Shown: positions 31,001 to 38,583 of the stretch, in pieces
How positions within the stretch are numbered: the first letter of the stretch is position 1
How the letters are laid out: each line of letters opens with the position of its first letter
DNA from: Isotricha intestinalis
Taxonomy: Eukaryota > Ciliophora > Litostomatea > Vestibuliferida > Isotrichidae
Length of the DNA stretch: 52,138 nucleotides
Assembly (NCBI GenBank): GCA_023807065.1
Contig: JAJJLU010000405.1
Span: 1-52,138 of the forward strand
Reading direction: 5' to 3'
Translations under genes and position numbers: made by a program
Notes under the pieces: generated by a model
What the model was told of the DNA's origin: nothing
The model's database searches: none
The model's input: the letters and a program-made list of their open reading frames with translations, nothing else

Positions 31001-33050
31001 TATATCCACAAGGATATTTATCTTTTAAATAAGAAGAAGTTCCTGAACAAAGAAAACGACCTTCACTCATAATTCCAATTCTATCTCCTAAGTATTCAGC
31101 TTCATCTAAAGAATGAGTAGTTAAAATAATAATTTTATTTTCTTTATAATTTTTAAGAAATTCCCATAAAGATCTTTTAGCAATTACATCCATTCCACTT
31201 GTAGGTTCATCTAATAAAACAATTTGAGGGTCACCAATTAAAGCTAATGCTAAACACACTTTTCTTTTTTGTCCTCTTGATAATGTTCCACATTCTGATT
31301 TTTTTTTACTATTTAATTCTATTTTTATTAATAAATCATTTATTTTTTCCATATCAGCTTTATTTCCTTTTATTTCACATATATATTTTAAATGTTCTTC
31401 AACTGTTAAATAATCAAAAAATATATCTTCTTGTTCACATAATCCAATATTTTCATATAAATAATCTTTATTTGTTATTAATGATTTATTATTTAAAAAT
31501 ATATCTCCTTCTTCAGGATCTTCTATTCCAGATATCATTTTTATTAATGTTGTTTTTCCTGCTCCATTATGTCCTAATAAACAAAATATTTCTCCTGGAA
31601 ATAATTCTCCTTTAAATTTATTCACTGCTATTAAATCTTCATATTTTCTTGTCACATTTACAATATTTAACATTTGATTTTGTTCTTTTAATAATTTATT
31701 TTTTTGATTTAATTCTTCATGATAAATATTAATATTAGAATATTCTTCATTTATTATTTCTTCTTCTTCTTTTTCTTTAATTATTCTGTTTTTCTTAAAT
31801 AAAATAAAAGATATAAAATCAAGTCCTGATTCATTATATTTTATTATGAATAATCCTCCAAAAATATAAAATAAAATATCTATAATTAAATAAATTATTG
31901 TTTCAAACAAACTCATCTTATGATATGTTTCAAAATATAATTGAAAGCCTTTATTTTGAAAAGTTTGGATTAAAAAAAGACATTGTAAATTTTCCATTTG
32001 TGCGATGTGAGGAAAAAGAGAAAAAAATATTTTTATAGGTTTAGGAACATCATATAAAATAACAGCAATTCCTAATATTCCAATACCTAAATATAATCTA
32101 AACAATGTTTGTCCAGTTTTTAAATTAGAGCTCATGGTATGAAAAAAAAATGACATTGAAAAAATTCCTATACTAAAAAGAATATGTGATATAGCAAATA
32201 TTATTATATCAAAATATCTTAACAACACAATAAAACTACAAATAATTGTACTTATTGTTGTAAATGATGTTAATAATATATATGTTATAAACCAAGAAAT
32301 AAGATAATCTTTTTTTTTCATTCCATGTCTTTTTAATAAAATATCTAATTTTTTTTCTCTTTCATATATCATTCTCAAAGAAAAAGAAAGAAAAATTAGT
32401 CCATAAACAATAGAAATAAAAATAGGAACTGAATATATTATTTCTGAAGTACTATATTTAGTATATTTATAATTATTAAATCCACTATTAATTATTGTGA
32501 AATTATTTTTTTTATCTATTTTCTGATTATGATAAAGTAAAAATTCGTAAACTAAAGAAGAATATACTAAATAAGAATTACTTTCGAATTTTTGAGGAAA
32601 ATATAAACTACTTTCTGCATCTGAAATTGGAATTTTAAATTTTAAATCTTTTGAAGTTAACTTAAATTGGAATGTATTATTTTTGGAATATATAATTTCA
32701 ATAAAAGCATCAAAAGAATATTCCATAAGTAAATCAGTATCTCTTTTTACATAAGAATGTATTTTAATTAATTTATATTTTTCAAAACATTTATAAAATG
32801 AAGCATTAATTGTTTTATTATCAGTAATAATTCCTATCTTTAAGGAAGTATTAATATTAAGATTATAAGGAAATATTGTATCATTATATTGATATGGAAA
32901 TTGTCTTATAGTTCCAAAGAATTTTGTTGATGGATTTATTAACAAATATGTTAAAAAAATCATCAATAAACCTCCCAAAAAATAATTGAAAATACTTTTG
33001 AAATAATGTCTTTTTATATAAATGAAACGAATTTTAATTAATGGAATCAT
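28023..33050 (-). CDS. ABCA-type ABC transporter (full length)
   Basis: 1675 residues in one uninterrupted frame, with two TMD-NBD halves. The N-terminal half has a first membrane helix (FNYFLGGLLMIFLTYLLI), a large extracytoplasmic loop and six-helix cluster to about residue 405. NBD1 follows: Walker A GHNGAGKTT about 493, signature LSRGQKRK about 590, Walker B IVLLDEPTSG about 608. The second half has its TMD to about residue 1240, then an Asn-rich linker. NBD2 follows: Walker A GFNGSGKST about 1358, signature LSGGNKRK about 1454, Walker B ILLLDEPSTG about 1472. Both NBDs keep Lys, Glu and the H-loop His (LTTHS, LSTHS). The large loop between the first two helices of each half marks the ABCA subfamily, which moves lipids or lipophilic compounds. 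Signature 1 has Arg for the second Gly (LSRGQ). Ciliates have expanded ABCA families. Confidence 0.95.
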   Translation of the reverse strand: MIPLIKIRFIYIKRHYFKSIFNYFLGGLLMIFLTYLLINPSTKFFGTIRQFPYQYNDTIFPYNLNINTSLKIGIITDNKTINASFYKCFEKYKLIKIHSYVKRDTDLLMEYSFDAFIEIIYSKNNTFQFKLTSKDLKFKIPISDAESSLYFPQKFESNSYLVYSSLVYEFLLYHNQKIDKKNNFTIINSGFNNYKYTKYSTSEIIYSVPIFISIVYGLIFLSFSLRMIYEREKKLDILLKRHGMKKKDYLISWFITYILLTSFTTISTIICSFIVLLRYFDIIIFAISHILFSIGIFSMSFFFHTMSSNLKTGQTLFRLYLGIGILGIAVILYDVPKPIKIFFSLFPHIAQMENLQCLFLIQTFQNKGFQLYFETYHKMSLFETIIYLIIDILFYIFGGLFIIKYNESGLDFISFILFKKNRIIKEKEEEEIINEEYSNINIYHEELNQKNKLLKEQNQMLNIVNVTRKYEDLIAVNKFKGELFPGEIFCLLGHNGAGKTTLIKMISGIEDPEEGDIFLNNKSLITNKDYLYENIGLCEQEDIFFDYLTVEEHLKYICEIKGNKADMEKINDLLIKIELNSKKKSECGTLSRGQKRKVCLALALIGDPQIVLLDEPTSGMDVIAKRSLWEFLKNYKENKIIILTTHSLDEAEYLGDRIGIMSEGRFLCSGTSSYLKDKYPCGYNLNLILNREKFTDENKNFILNGVKEIYPNYTIKVSSKTLLSLSFGIINEKTEDIFDYIENIKDKIGIEDYTISTTSLEDVFLKLNVNRNTKNMNDINLSEGLQIQNNPQDLHNEFPSFFSQIKIYFRKNFIQLYRNKINFLIDLILSLTIFFIFFITLKSYIDMGNTSYTNYLRLLTSNSIYVTDNTKEYLKKSISISKKVSPSYENIKFTPSTGNNTDIGIKFFAAQFYSYSNYYNEKAATFKYGNNSNITFLLLYQNAYYRDIMITLISSSYLADLGINAIIFDEWAQFPNENLKTSNIFVFFICGDIFLIITFLSFAGNILNPIVREKENNIKHLLYLSGGDMYAYWLGFWLVDIIKCLILIIICFGILCYYQFSYFILLVPVFFFFSLEMLLFIYFFSFTISTEEQAPKGYFNMLLITLVIIPALLSAFIFPILALLIYYVGNVFLSFFEPYFITIAEITPMTSLLMAIFRITISFYNDYLKKNFLRNVHVPKPYVLVITHCIYFIIESFIWLFLLNSCESGCLKKLWHYILNKFCLGKEYEFSVEVPVNDGYIFQNNYLKGNNITNNINNNNIQINESNNAILNEITTSSLFPNENSLNNPLIINNNNINNKSDLNRFVQQQKEKVRNDISLTTRISGLRKTFFFCCKKNLRAVNDLYLGLEANEKFGLLGFNGSGKSTIFKSITNEIYYEKGEITLFGFNSESSFRKIRTMIGYCPQENPLPNYLTVRELLTFYKSLKKSKESIESICKKFNLEKYIDKYCVNLSGGNKRKLTFAVALMNYPKILLLDEPSTGVDPESRRIMWKNINELSLTKNEYNMILSTHSMEEAEILCDTVSWLKSGNFNCVGNPEKLKILYSAGYNLHIKFKDDKIKEIEKENNDIEHKNICELKIVGGDFIMGLIGKNNKFEYYVDALYDILKLIKDKCDNITVIEIGKDLSFDLKIHVKKDKQGYLFNQILNMKIVIDIISEISINMESLENILTSIEL

Positions 33051-33167
33051 TTATCGAAATAATATATTAATTTAGAGTAAAATCATAATATATTATAAAA
33101 TAAATAAAATCATATTTTTAATTCATTTTGAAAAAAAATATTAAAAAAAAAAATAAAAGCAGGAAAG

Positions 33168-33404
33168 CTATTGATTATATATATTAAAAAAGAGAAATCC
33201 AGAGTAGGTAAAACAACAGAGCAAAAACAACCCTTTTAAAAGATTCAGAAAACCACAATAACAAGCTGGGGAGTAACTAAAAAACAGGCAGCGATTCCTA
33301 GGGTCAAATAAAGCCATAGCAGTAACTGAGCTTACAACAATGAAACCATAAACTACATTATTAGCTCCATGAATGGTAATTATATCCACATTGTTAATTT
33401 TCAA
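33168..33404 (-). other. G+C-rich island with a small hydrophobic open frame, nature uncertain
   Basis: G+C is about 36% over 33191-33390 (40% at 33241-33300), against roughly 10-20% on either side. On the minus strand a 78-codon frame is open but begins at TTG with no early ATG. It uses codons rare here (CGC, TGC, CTG, AGG) and reads hydrophobic in all three minus frames because the strand is T-rich. A candidate 59-nt intron (GTAAGC donor, TTTTTTAG acceptor) would give a different C-terminus (PSLLLWFSESFKRVVFALLF). Options: a small spliced membrane protein, a structured non-coding RNA, or a recent insertion of foreign DNA. I cannot decide. Confidence 0.4.
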
Positions 33405-33772
33405 AAATTAAAATTTGTTTTTATCTATTTCTTTTCATAAAATCAAAAAAAATTGTTTTGTTCAAAAAACAATTATATTTTAATCAATATATTTTACCAT
33501 TTTGTTATTTATTCTTCTTATTTTTACTCTTTTATTTTAGTATCCCTTTTTAATTTTTATACTTTTTTCTTCTTATCAATTTCCAAATTTTTTTACAAAT
33601 TCTTCTATCTCTATTGGTATTATTTTTGGTATTTTCAACATTGGAAAAAATACTTTATATTATATTCAGAGTTTTTCATATACTATAATTCTTCTAAGGT
33701 TTTATTGAAATTATATATTTTTTAATTAATTTTTCAAATTCTTTTATTTATTTTATTTTTTTTGTTTTCATT
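33405..33772. other. T-rich leader/spacer with a coding-like fragment
   Basis: Strongly T-rich on the plus strand. The frame at about 33548-33710 reads NFFTNSSISIGIIFGIFNIG, then KNTLYYIQSFSYTIILLRFY, after a possible TTTTAG acceptor. It could be the remains of a membrane protein or chance composition. The longer 90-codon frame overlapping it (33453-33725) is a low-complexity T-run artefact. Confidence 0.3.
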
Positions 33773-34618
33773 ATGGAAAAAATTCTTTGTTCATCTTTTG
33801 AATTACCAAATATTAATATTATTGGGAGTAATATCCAAGTTTTACAAATTGTGTTTAAATATTATGAAAGTATAGTTGTGAATTTTAATTATATATCATA
33901 TGCAAGTTCAACTAATTTAGAAGAAACTCAATATAATAAAATTAATAATTTAATATCAAGTTCAAATGAACATAAAGCTAAAAATCAAAATTATGTTAGA
34001 TTAAAAAATAAGAATAATAACATTGAATATATTGGTTTGTCTAAATTAGGAAAAATATTGAAAATTAATCCTTTAATATATAATGATTTAATTATAAGAG
34101 AAGATAGTATTTTATGCTTTAATGAATCATTAAATTTATTAGAAGATAATGAAATAAATCAAAGAATAAAAGAATATATTAACAATAAATCAATAATTGA
34201 TTTAACTTATATAAAGAGAAATTTTTATTTAGTAAAAAGAAAAATATTAAAAGAAACAGAAATAGATAATTTATTAGTAGATTTAAATTCATTGTTAAAA
34301 GATTTTCTTTTTTTATCATCAGATAAAACTTTAATAGAAAAAAGATTAGGTGGAAATGAACAAATAATAATAATGAAAAGTCAATTAATTGCTTTTGAAA
34401 AATCTGTAACTTTTTCAAAAATAATTAAAAGTGAAGATAATAAATCAACATATGTTAATTCAGAAGATGATATAATTTGTGAAGGACCTGGATTAATTAT
34501 ATTTGAATTAAATGAAAGAAAACAAAGCCCAATAAAAATACAAAGAGTAATTGGATTAACTCTACTTTTAATTATTTTATATATAATTGAATTTTTGCTA
34601 TCTTATTCAATTAATTAA
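33773..34618 (+). CDS. AIM24-family protein with C-terminal membrane anchor
   Basis: 281 residues, ATG to TAA. The fold signature of the AIM24/TerB-like beta-roll family is visible. An N-terminal strand pair with a 'GES' analogue (VFKYYESIVVNFNYISYAS) is followed by INPLIYNDLIIREDSILCF, then FLFLSSDKTLIEKRLGGNEQ, IIIMKSQLIAFEKSVTFSKI and EGPGLIIFELNER. The last two correspond to 'l.vdtGclvAFe.sV' and 'GpGtv.lqs'. A single hydrophobic helix at about 256-279 (VIGLTLLLIILYIIEFLLSY) sits at the extreme C-terminus, which suggests tail-anchoring. AIM24 in yeast supports mitochondrial inner-membrane organisation. The ancestral bacterial role is unclear. Only 39 nt separate it from the next gene on the same strand. 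Confidence 0.75.
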   Translation: MEKILCSSFELPNINIIGSNIQVLQIVFKYYESIVVNFNYISYASSTNLEETQYNKINNLISSSNEHKAKNQNYVRLKNKNNNIEYIGLSKLGKILKINPLIYNDLIIREDSILCFNESLNLLEDNEINQRIKEYINNKSIIDLTYIKRNFYLVKRKILKETEIDNLLVDLNSLLKDFLFLSSDKTLIEKRLGGNEQIIIMKSQLIAFEKSVTFSKIIKSEDNKSTYVNSEDDIICEGPGLIIFELNERKQSPIKIQRVIGLTLLLIILYIIEFLLSYSIN

Positions 34619-34657
34619 ATTTTAAATAATAAACAATTAATTATTAAAAAATAAAAA

Positions 34658-35998
34658 ATGTTAAGACAAAGTTATATGAATAAATATAAAGAAAAATCAA
34701 AATTTGATGATGATCGTTTTATTAAAGAAGATGATGAATATTTATTAAAAGAAATGAGACCTGTGAAAAATAGTTCAATTAAAAAACTTCCGAAAGAAAA
34801 ATTAGATAAATTTATCGATGATATTTTAACAAATAGAAAATTTACAAGAATATTATATGCATCAAACTCAGATGCAGAAATTCAAAATTTTTTTAGAATA
34901 AAAAAGTCTTTAGAAAAAAATGAAAAAACAAAAAAAATAATTAAAAAAGATAAAAATGAACCAAGTTCAATAGTAAAAAAAAGAAGTAGACGTGAAGCAT
35001 ATATTCAAATAAGATTAGAAGTAGATAATTATAAAAGAAATAGAAGTGATTATAAAAGTGAATTAGAAAAAAAGAATAATGAAAGATATTATTTATTAAA
35101 AAAAGAAATGAACAATAATAGAAATTCATATTTTGAAACAATTAAAGAAAATAGAATTAATGGTTTTAGAAGTTCATTTGATAAAATAAGAAATAAATTA
35201 AAAGCATTAAAAGGAAATGTTATAGTAGATGAAAATACAAAAGAAACTGATCTTGTGAATGATCCTTTTTATACTGAAGATTCTAAAATAAATTTACCAA
35301 ATATAAAATTAAATATAAAAAATGTTTTTTCTAGATTATATCATAATGTTGTATTATTACAAAACAATAATATTGTAATTAAAAAAAGAAGAAATAACTC
35401 AACTCAAATTCATCATAATAATAATATTGATAATATTAATGATAATAATGTTAATAATTCTCGTGTTCTTCCTAATCCAAAAATCAAATTTAAATTAAAA
35501 AATGTTTTAAAATCAACAAATGGAAAAGAATTTACAATAAAAATAACAGATGAAATTGTTAAAAAATGTTTTATTAAATATTCAGGTGGTCCAAGTGTAA
35601 TAAATTATTTAAAAGAACAAATAAAAAATAATCAATTTAATGAAAAAGAAAATGAATTAAGAGAAGATCAAGTTAACTTTTATAATTTAATTACTGAAGA
35701 AGGTAATTCTTTTTTACATATTGCAACTATGGAAAATTTACCTGAATTAGTAAAATATTTTACTGATAAAGGTGCTAATTTAAATATTCAAAATTATAAT
35801 GGTGATACTCCTTTACATATTTCTGCTAGAGAAAATTTTGATGATTGTACTAAAATTTTATTAAAAGGAAAAGCTGCTTTAGATATTCCTAATAATGATA
35901 ATCAAATTCCTTTTGATTATTTTGATAATATTAAAAAAAAAAAATTTGGATTAGAAAAAACTGTTATTAAAGATAAGTTTGGAAAATCAAATAATTAG
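34658..35998 (+). CDS. Ankyrin-repeat protein with basic coiled N-terminus
   Basis: 446 residues, ATG to TAG (one of the few TAG stops here). Residues about 345-430 contain three ankyrin repeats: GNSFLHIATMENLPELVKYF, then NGDTPLHISARENFDDCTKI, then LLKGKAALDIPNNDNQIPFD. The N-terminal 300 residues are basic and Lys/Asn-rich, with possible short coiled coils (RRSRREAYIQIRLEVDNYKR). No membrane segment or catalytic domain. Ankyrin repeats bind proteins, so a scaffold role is the only safe statement. The tight spacing after the AIM24 gene leaves a 39-nt 5' region. Confidence 0.78.
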   Translation: MLRQSYMNKYKEKSKFDDDRFIKEDDEYLLKEMRPVKNSSIKKLPKEKLDKFIDDILTNRKFTRILYASNSDAEIQNFFRIKKSLEKNEKTKKIIKKDKNEPSSIVKKRSRREAYIQIRLEVDNYKRNRSDYKSELEKKNNERYYLLKKEMNNNRNSYFETIKENRINGFRSSFDKIRNKLKALKGNVIVDENTKETDLVNDPFYTEDSKINLPNIKLNIKNVFSRLYHNVVLLQNNNIVIKKRRNNSTQIHHNNNIDNINDNNVNNSRVLPNPKIKFKLKNVLKSTNGKEFTIKITDEIVKKCFIKYSGGPSVINYLKEQIKNNQFNEKENELREDQVNFYNLITEEGNSFLHIATMENLPELVKYFTDKGANLNIQNYNGDTPLHISARENFDDCTKILLKGKAALDIPNNDNQIPFDYFDNIKKKKFGLEKTVIKDKFGKSNN

Positions 35999-36530
35999 TA
36001 TTAAAATTTTTAATGTTATTTATTTTTTTAAATGGATTATAAATAAAAGAATATCAATAAATTAATTAATTTATAGTTCACTAAATAAAAATAAAATACA
36101 ATTTCTTATATATTCACAATAGATCCAATTAACAAAGATCATATTTCTATATATTTGATCAAATATACCTCATTTATTACAAAATATTGGAATTCTATTA
36201 TAAATATAATTATATATATAAATTTGTCTAAAGATATTTTGTTCTTAATTTATCTTATGTTAACGCATATATTACCTATTTTTATCTACTTAACTCAATT
36301 TCTTTTATAATATTTTGTTTTCTTCTCTGTTAATACCCTTTATAGAGAATAATAATTATTTGGATGATTAAGATTTTTTAACTTGATTCATAATTTAACA
36401 ATATTCAGTATTTTTAAATGAAAATTATTTAATAATAAAAATAATAAATTATAGGAGCTTTGAAAATAAATAATTTATAGAATAGATAATATTTAATTAG
36501 CTATTATTCCTATATTTATATATTAATGTG
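35999..36530. other. Spacer between converging genes
   Basis: A/T-rich. Slightly G/C-richer words at about 36120-36170 and 36240-36330 (GATCCAATTAACAAAGATC; TTAACGCATATATTACC) stand out but give no recognisable protein or RNA. Nothing supportable. Confidence 0.4.
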
Positions 36531-37271
36531 TCATATTCCATTTTTAAAAAATGGAACATTCATTCCTTGATAGTATAAATCATAATTTAAATTTGTATTT
36601 ACATTGTTTGGAATATATATAAGTGAATCTTCAAATTGTTTTCGATTATCTTGAATTTTATTATTCATAAATTTCCTAATAAGTTCGTTTTTATAATATT
36701 CGATTTGGTTAATAAACACTTTTCCTAATTTTCTTGAGTCATTCTCTGGATTTGCAACTTTTTTTAGTAACTCAATAAGATAATTTAATTTTTTCATAAC
36801 TAATAATAAATGATTATTAATATTTTTATCGCTTTTATTGGTCTGAGAAATTTCATTAATTTTATTTGCAATACTTTGAATATTTTTATATACCTGAATA
36901 TTTCTATCTAATAAATAATGATTTATTTTTTTATATCCTTCAATCATTTGAGTTAATGCGTTATTTCCTATAGAATTTTGATAAATAAAATTAATATTCT
37001 GATCACTATTATTATTAACTTCAAATCCAAAATATTTTTGATCTAAAGCTATTTTAAGACAATTTTCACATAAATATATGACGTCATTATTATTTTTTGA
37101 TTTTGATTCAACTGTAAAATAGTTTGATAATGCATTATATATATTACTTTGCTTAGTTAAAGTTTTATTCTTAAAAAAATCTTCATTAATTTGTTCATTT
37201 ATTCCAAAACATTCAATATTACTATGATTACAATAAAAGCATTTTTTGTTCGTATTGTATAAGTCAACCAT
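36531..37271 (-). CDS. Small zinc-binding coiled-coil protein, function unknown
   Basis: 246 residues, ATG to TGA (the only clear TGA stop of the window). Two Cys pairs, KKCFYCNHSN (residues 10-19) and YLCENCLKIA (about 66-75), are spaced to form one zinc site. After that come helices NALTQMIEGYKKINHYLLD and NHLLLVMKKLNYLIELLKK that may be coiled. The end is Asn-rich. No full RING, FYVE or B-box pattern can be made from the four cysteines. Family not recognised. Codon use matches intact genes, and a decayed kinesin lies directly upstream on the same strand. Confidence 0.65.
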   Translation of the reverse strand: MVDLYNTNKKCFYCNHSNIECFGINEQINEDFFKNKTLTKQSNIYNALSNYFTVESKSKNNNDVIYLCENCLKIALDQKYFGFEVNNNSDQNINFIYQNSIGNNALTQMIEGYKKINHYLLDRNIQVYKNIQSIANKINEISQTNKSDKNINNHLLLVMKKLNYLIELLKKVANPENDSRKLGKVFINQIEYYKNELIRKFMNNKIQDNRKQFEDSLIYIPNNVNTNLNYDLYYQGMNVPFFKNGI

Positions 37272-37329
37272 TAAAAAATAAATAAATAAATTTAAAATAT
37301 TAAAATACTTTATTTCATTAAATATAATA

Positions 37330-38360
37330 ATATATTAGAATAAATATTTAATAAATGTCCATTATTATCTTTTTAAGTTTCATAATAATTTGAAGATGTT
37401 CTCTTTCTCTAATTAAGTATTTTTGATTTTTAAATTAATTCAATATTATCATTTTGATTTTTCTTTTTTAGAAATAATTTCTATTAACTGAATTTTATCC
37501 ATTTCAAATTTATTAATAGTTTTTTTTAACTCTTTATTTTCTAATATAATAGTATTTCAATTATAATTTTCTCCTTAATCTCTATAAACATCTTAATTTT
37601 TATTTCTAACAATATCATTGCTAATAAAACCATTTTTCTAAATTATTTAACTTAATTTAAAATATTATTTTGTTTAATTAATTCACATTTCTCTTTCTTT
37701 ATTTTTATTTTATTTTATTTTTCTTTTGTTAATTCTTCATTTTTTTCATTTAATCTTTGAACTTCTTCATCAAAATTAACATTACTTCCAAATCCATCAT
37801 TAATTTGAAAATTTTCTATCCCTTTATTAATAAAACCCCTATTTTGAATATTAGGAGTCATTCCAACTAATTTAATAAATAAATTGTTCTTTTATAAATT
37901 CATTTTAAATTTAATCATTATTTTCTACTTTTAAATTTATTTTTAATATATATTGTTGTACAAGCAAAATTTAAAGTATTCACAGTTTCATCTGAATAAT
38001 CTTGACTTAGATTAATACAAGCATTTCATTAAAGTTTTAGTAATTCCTCTAATAGAAATCCATAGTTATTTAGAATTTCTATATATTTTTTTTCGGATTT
38101 GTAAATGTTGATATTTCCTTTCATAAAAAAAGAGATTTATTTATATTTCCTGTTTCTTTTAACATTCCTCCTTATGAATATATTTCTTTTATTCTTTCAG
38201 AACCTGTTAAGCTACAAAAGATATTTTACCATATTTTTTAAATATTTCTTCCTCATTTATTTTATTAATATTGAATGGTAAAGAGTAATCTGAATTTTTG
38301 GACTTTATTTGTTTTTTCTTATTGATCTCTTTTTTATTTTTTTCAAAACATTAAATTAAT
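37330..38360 (-). pseudogene. Decayed kinesin motor gene
   Basis: Minus-strand translation with frame changes recovers the distal kinesin motor. GKISFV (for GKLSFVDLAG) and GSERIKEIYS*GGMLKE and ETGNINKSLF lie near 38250-38130. IYRNSK near 38080 stands for YRDSKLT. GITKTLM near 38035 stands for GGNSKTLM, and LSQDYSDETVNTLNFA near 38010-37965 stands for the switch-II-distal DETxxTLxFA. After it, coiled-coil-like sequence (VNFDEEVQRLNEKNEELTKE) runs to about 37720 and beyond. Single-base losses at the DLAG and SKLT codons, an extra base before the LSQDY segment, and several TAA/TGA stops kill it. The ATP-site half is not recognisable. It is a pseudogene truncated and worn at both ends. Confidence 0.75.
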
Positions 38361-38583
38361 TTAATTTTCAATAATAGAAATTTTTTTCTATTTTTTAAAT
38401 TATTTTTTTTTTTTATTAATCAATTAATTATTATTGGTTTTTATTTTAATTACATTCATTATCAAAATTGATTTTTAAAATTTATAACAGACATATTAAA
38501 AATTAAATCTAATTTTAATTAATTTTTTTATAAATATTGATACTTTGATATTGATTAAATTTAATTATTTTAATTAATTTAAT
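38361..38583. other. Spacer
   Basis: Nearly pure A/T. It may include the lost 5' part of the kinesin relic. Nothing readable. Confidence 0.35.

Noticed and set aside
33190..33310. SRP RNA (AGGTAAAACAACAGAGC resembles the helix-8 word)
   Set aside because: The strand and spacing of the island do not leave room for the Alu domain on the correct side, and the match is partial.
33453..33725. 90-codon Phe/Tyr-rich frame
   Set aside because: T-run composition, with no conserved motif, and a different frame over the same DNA looks more coding-like.
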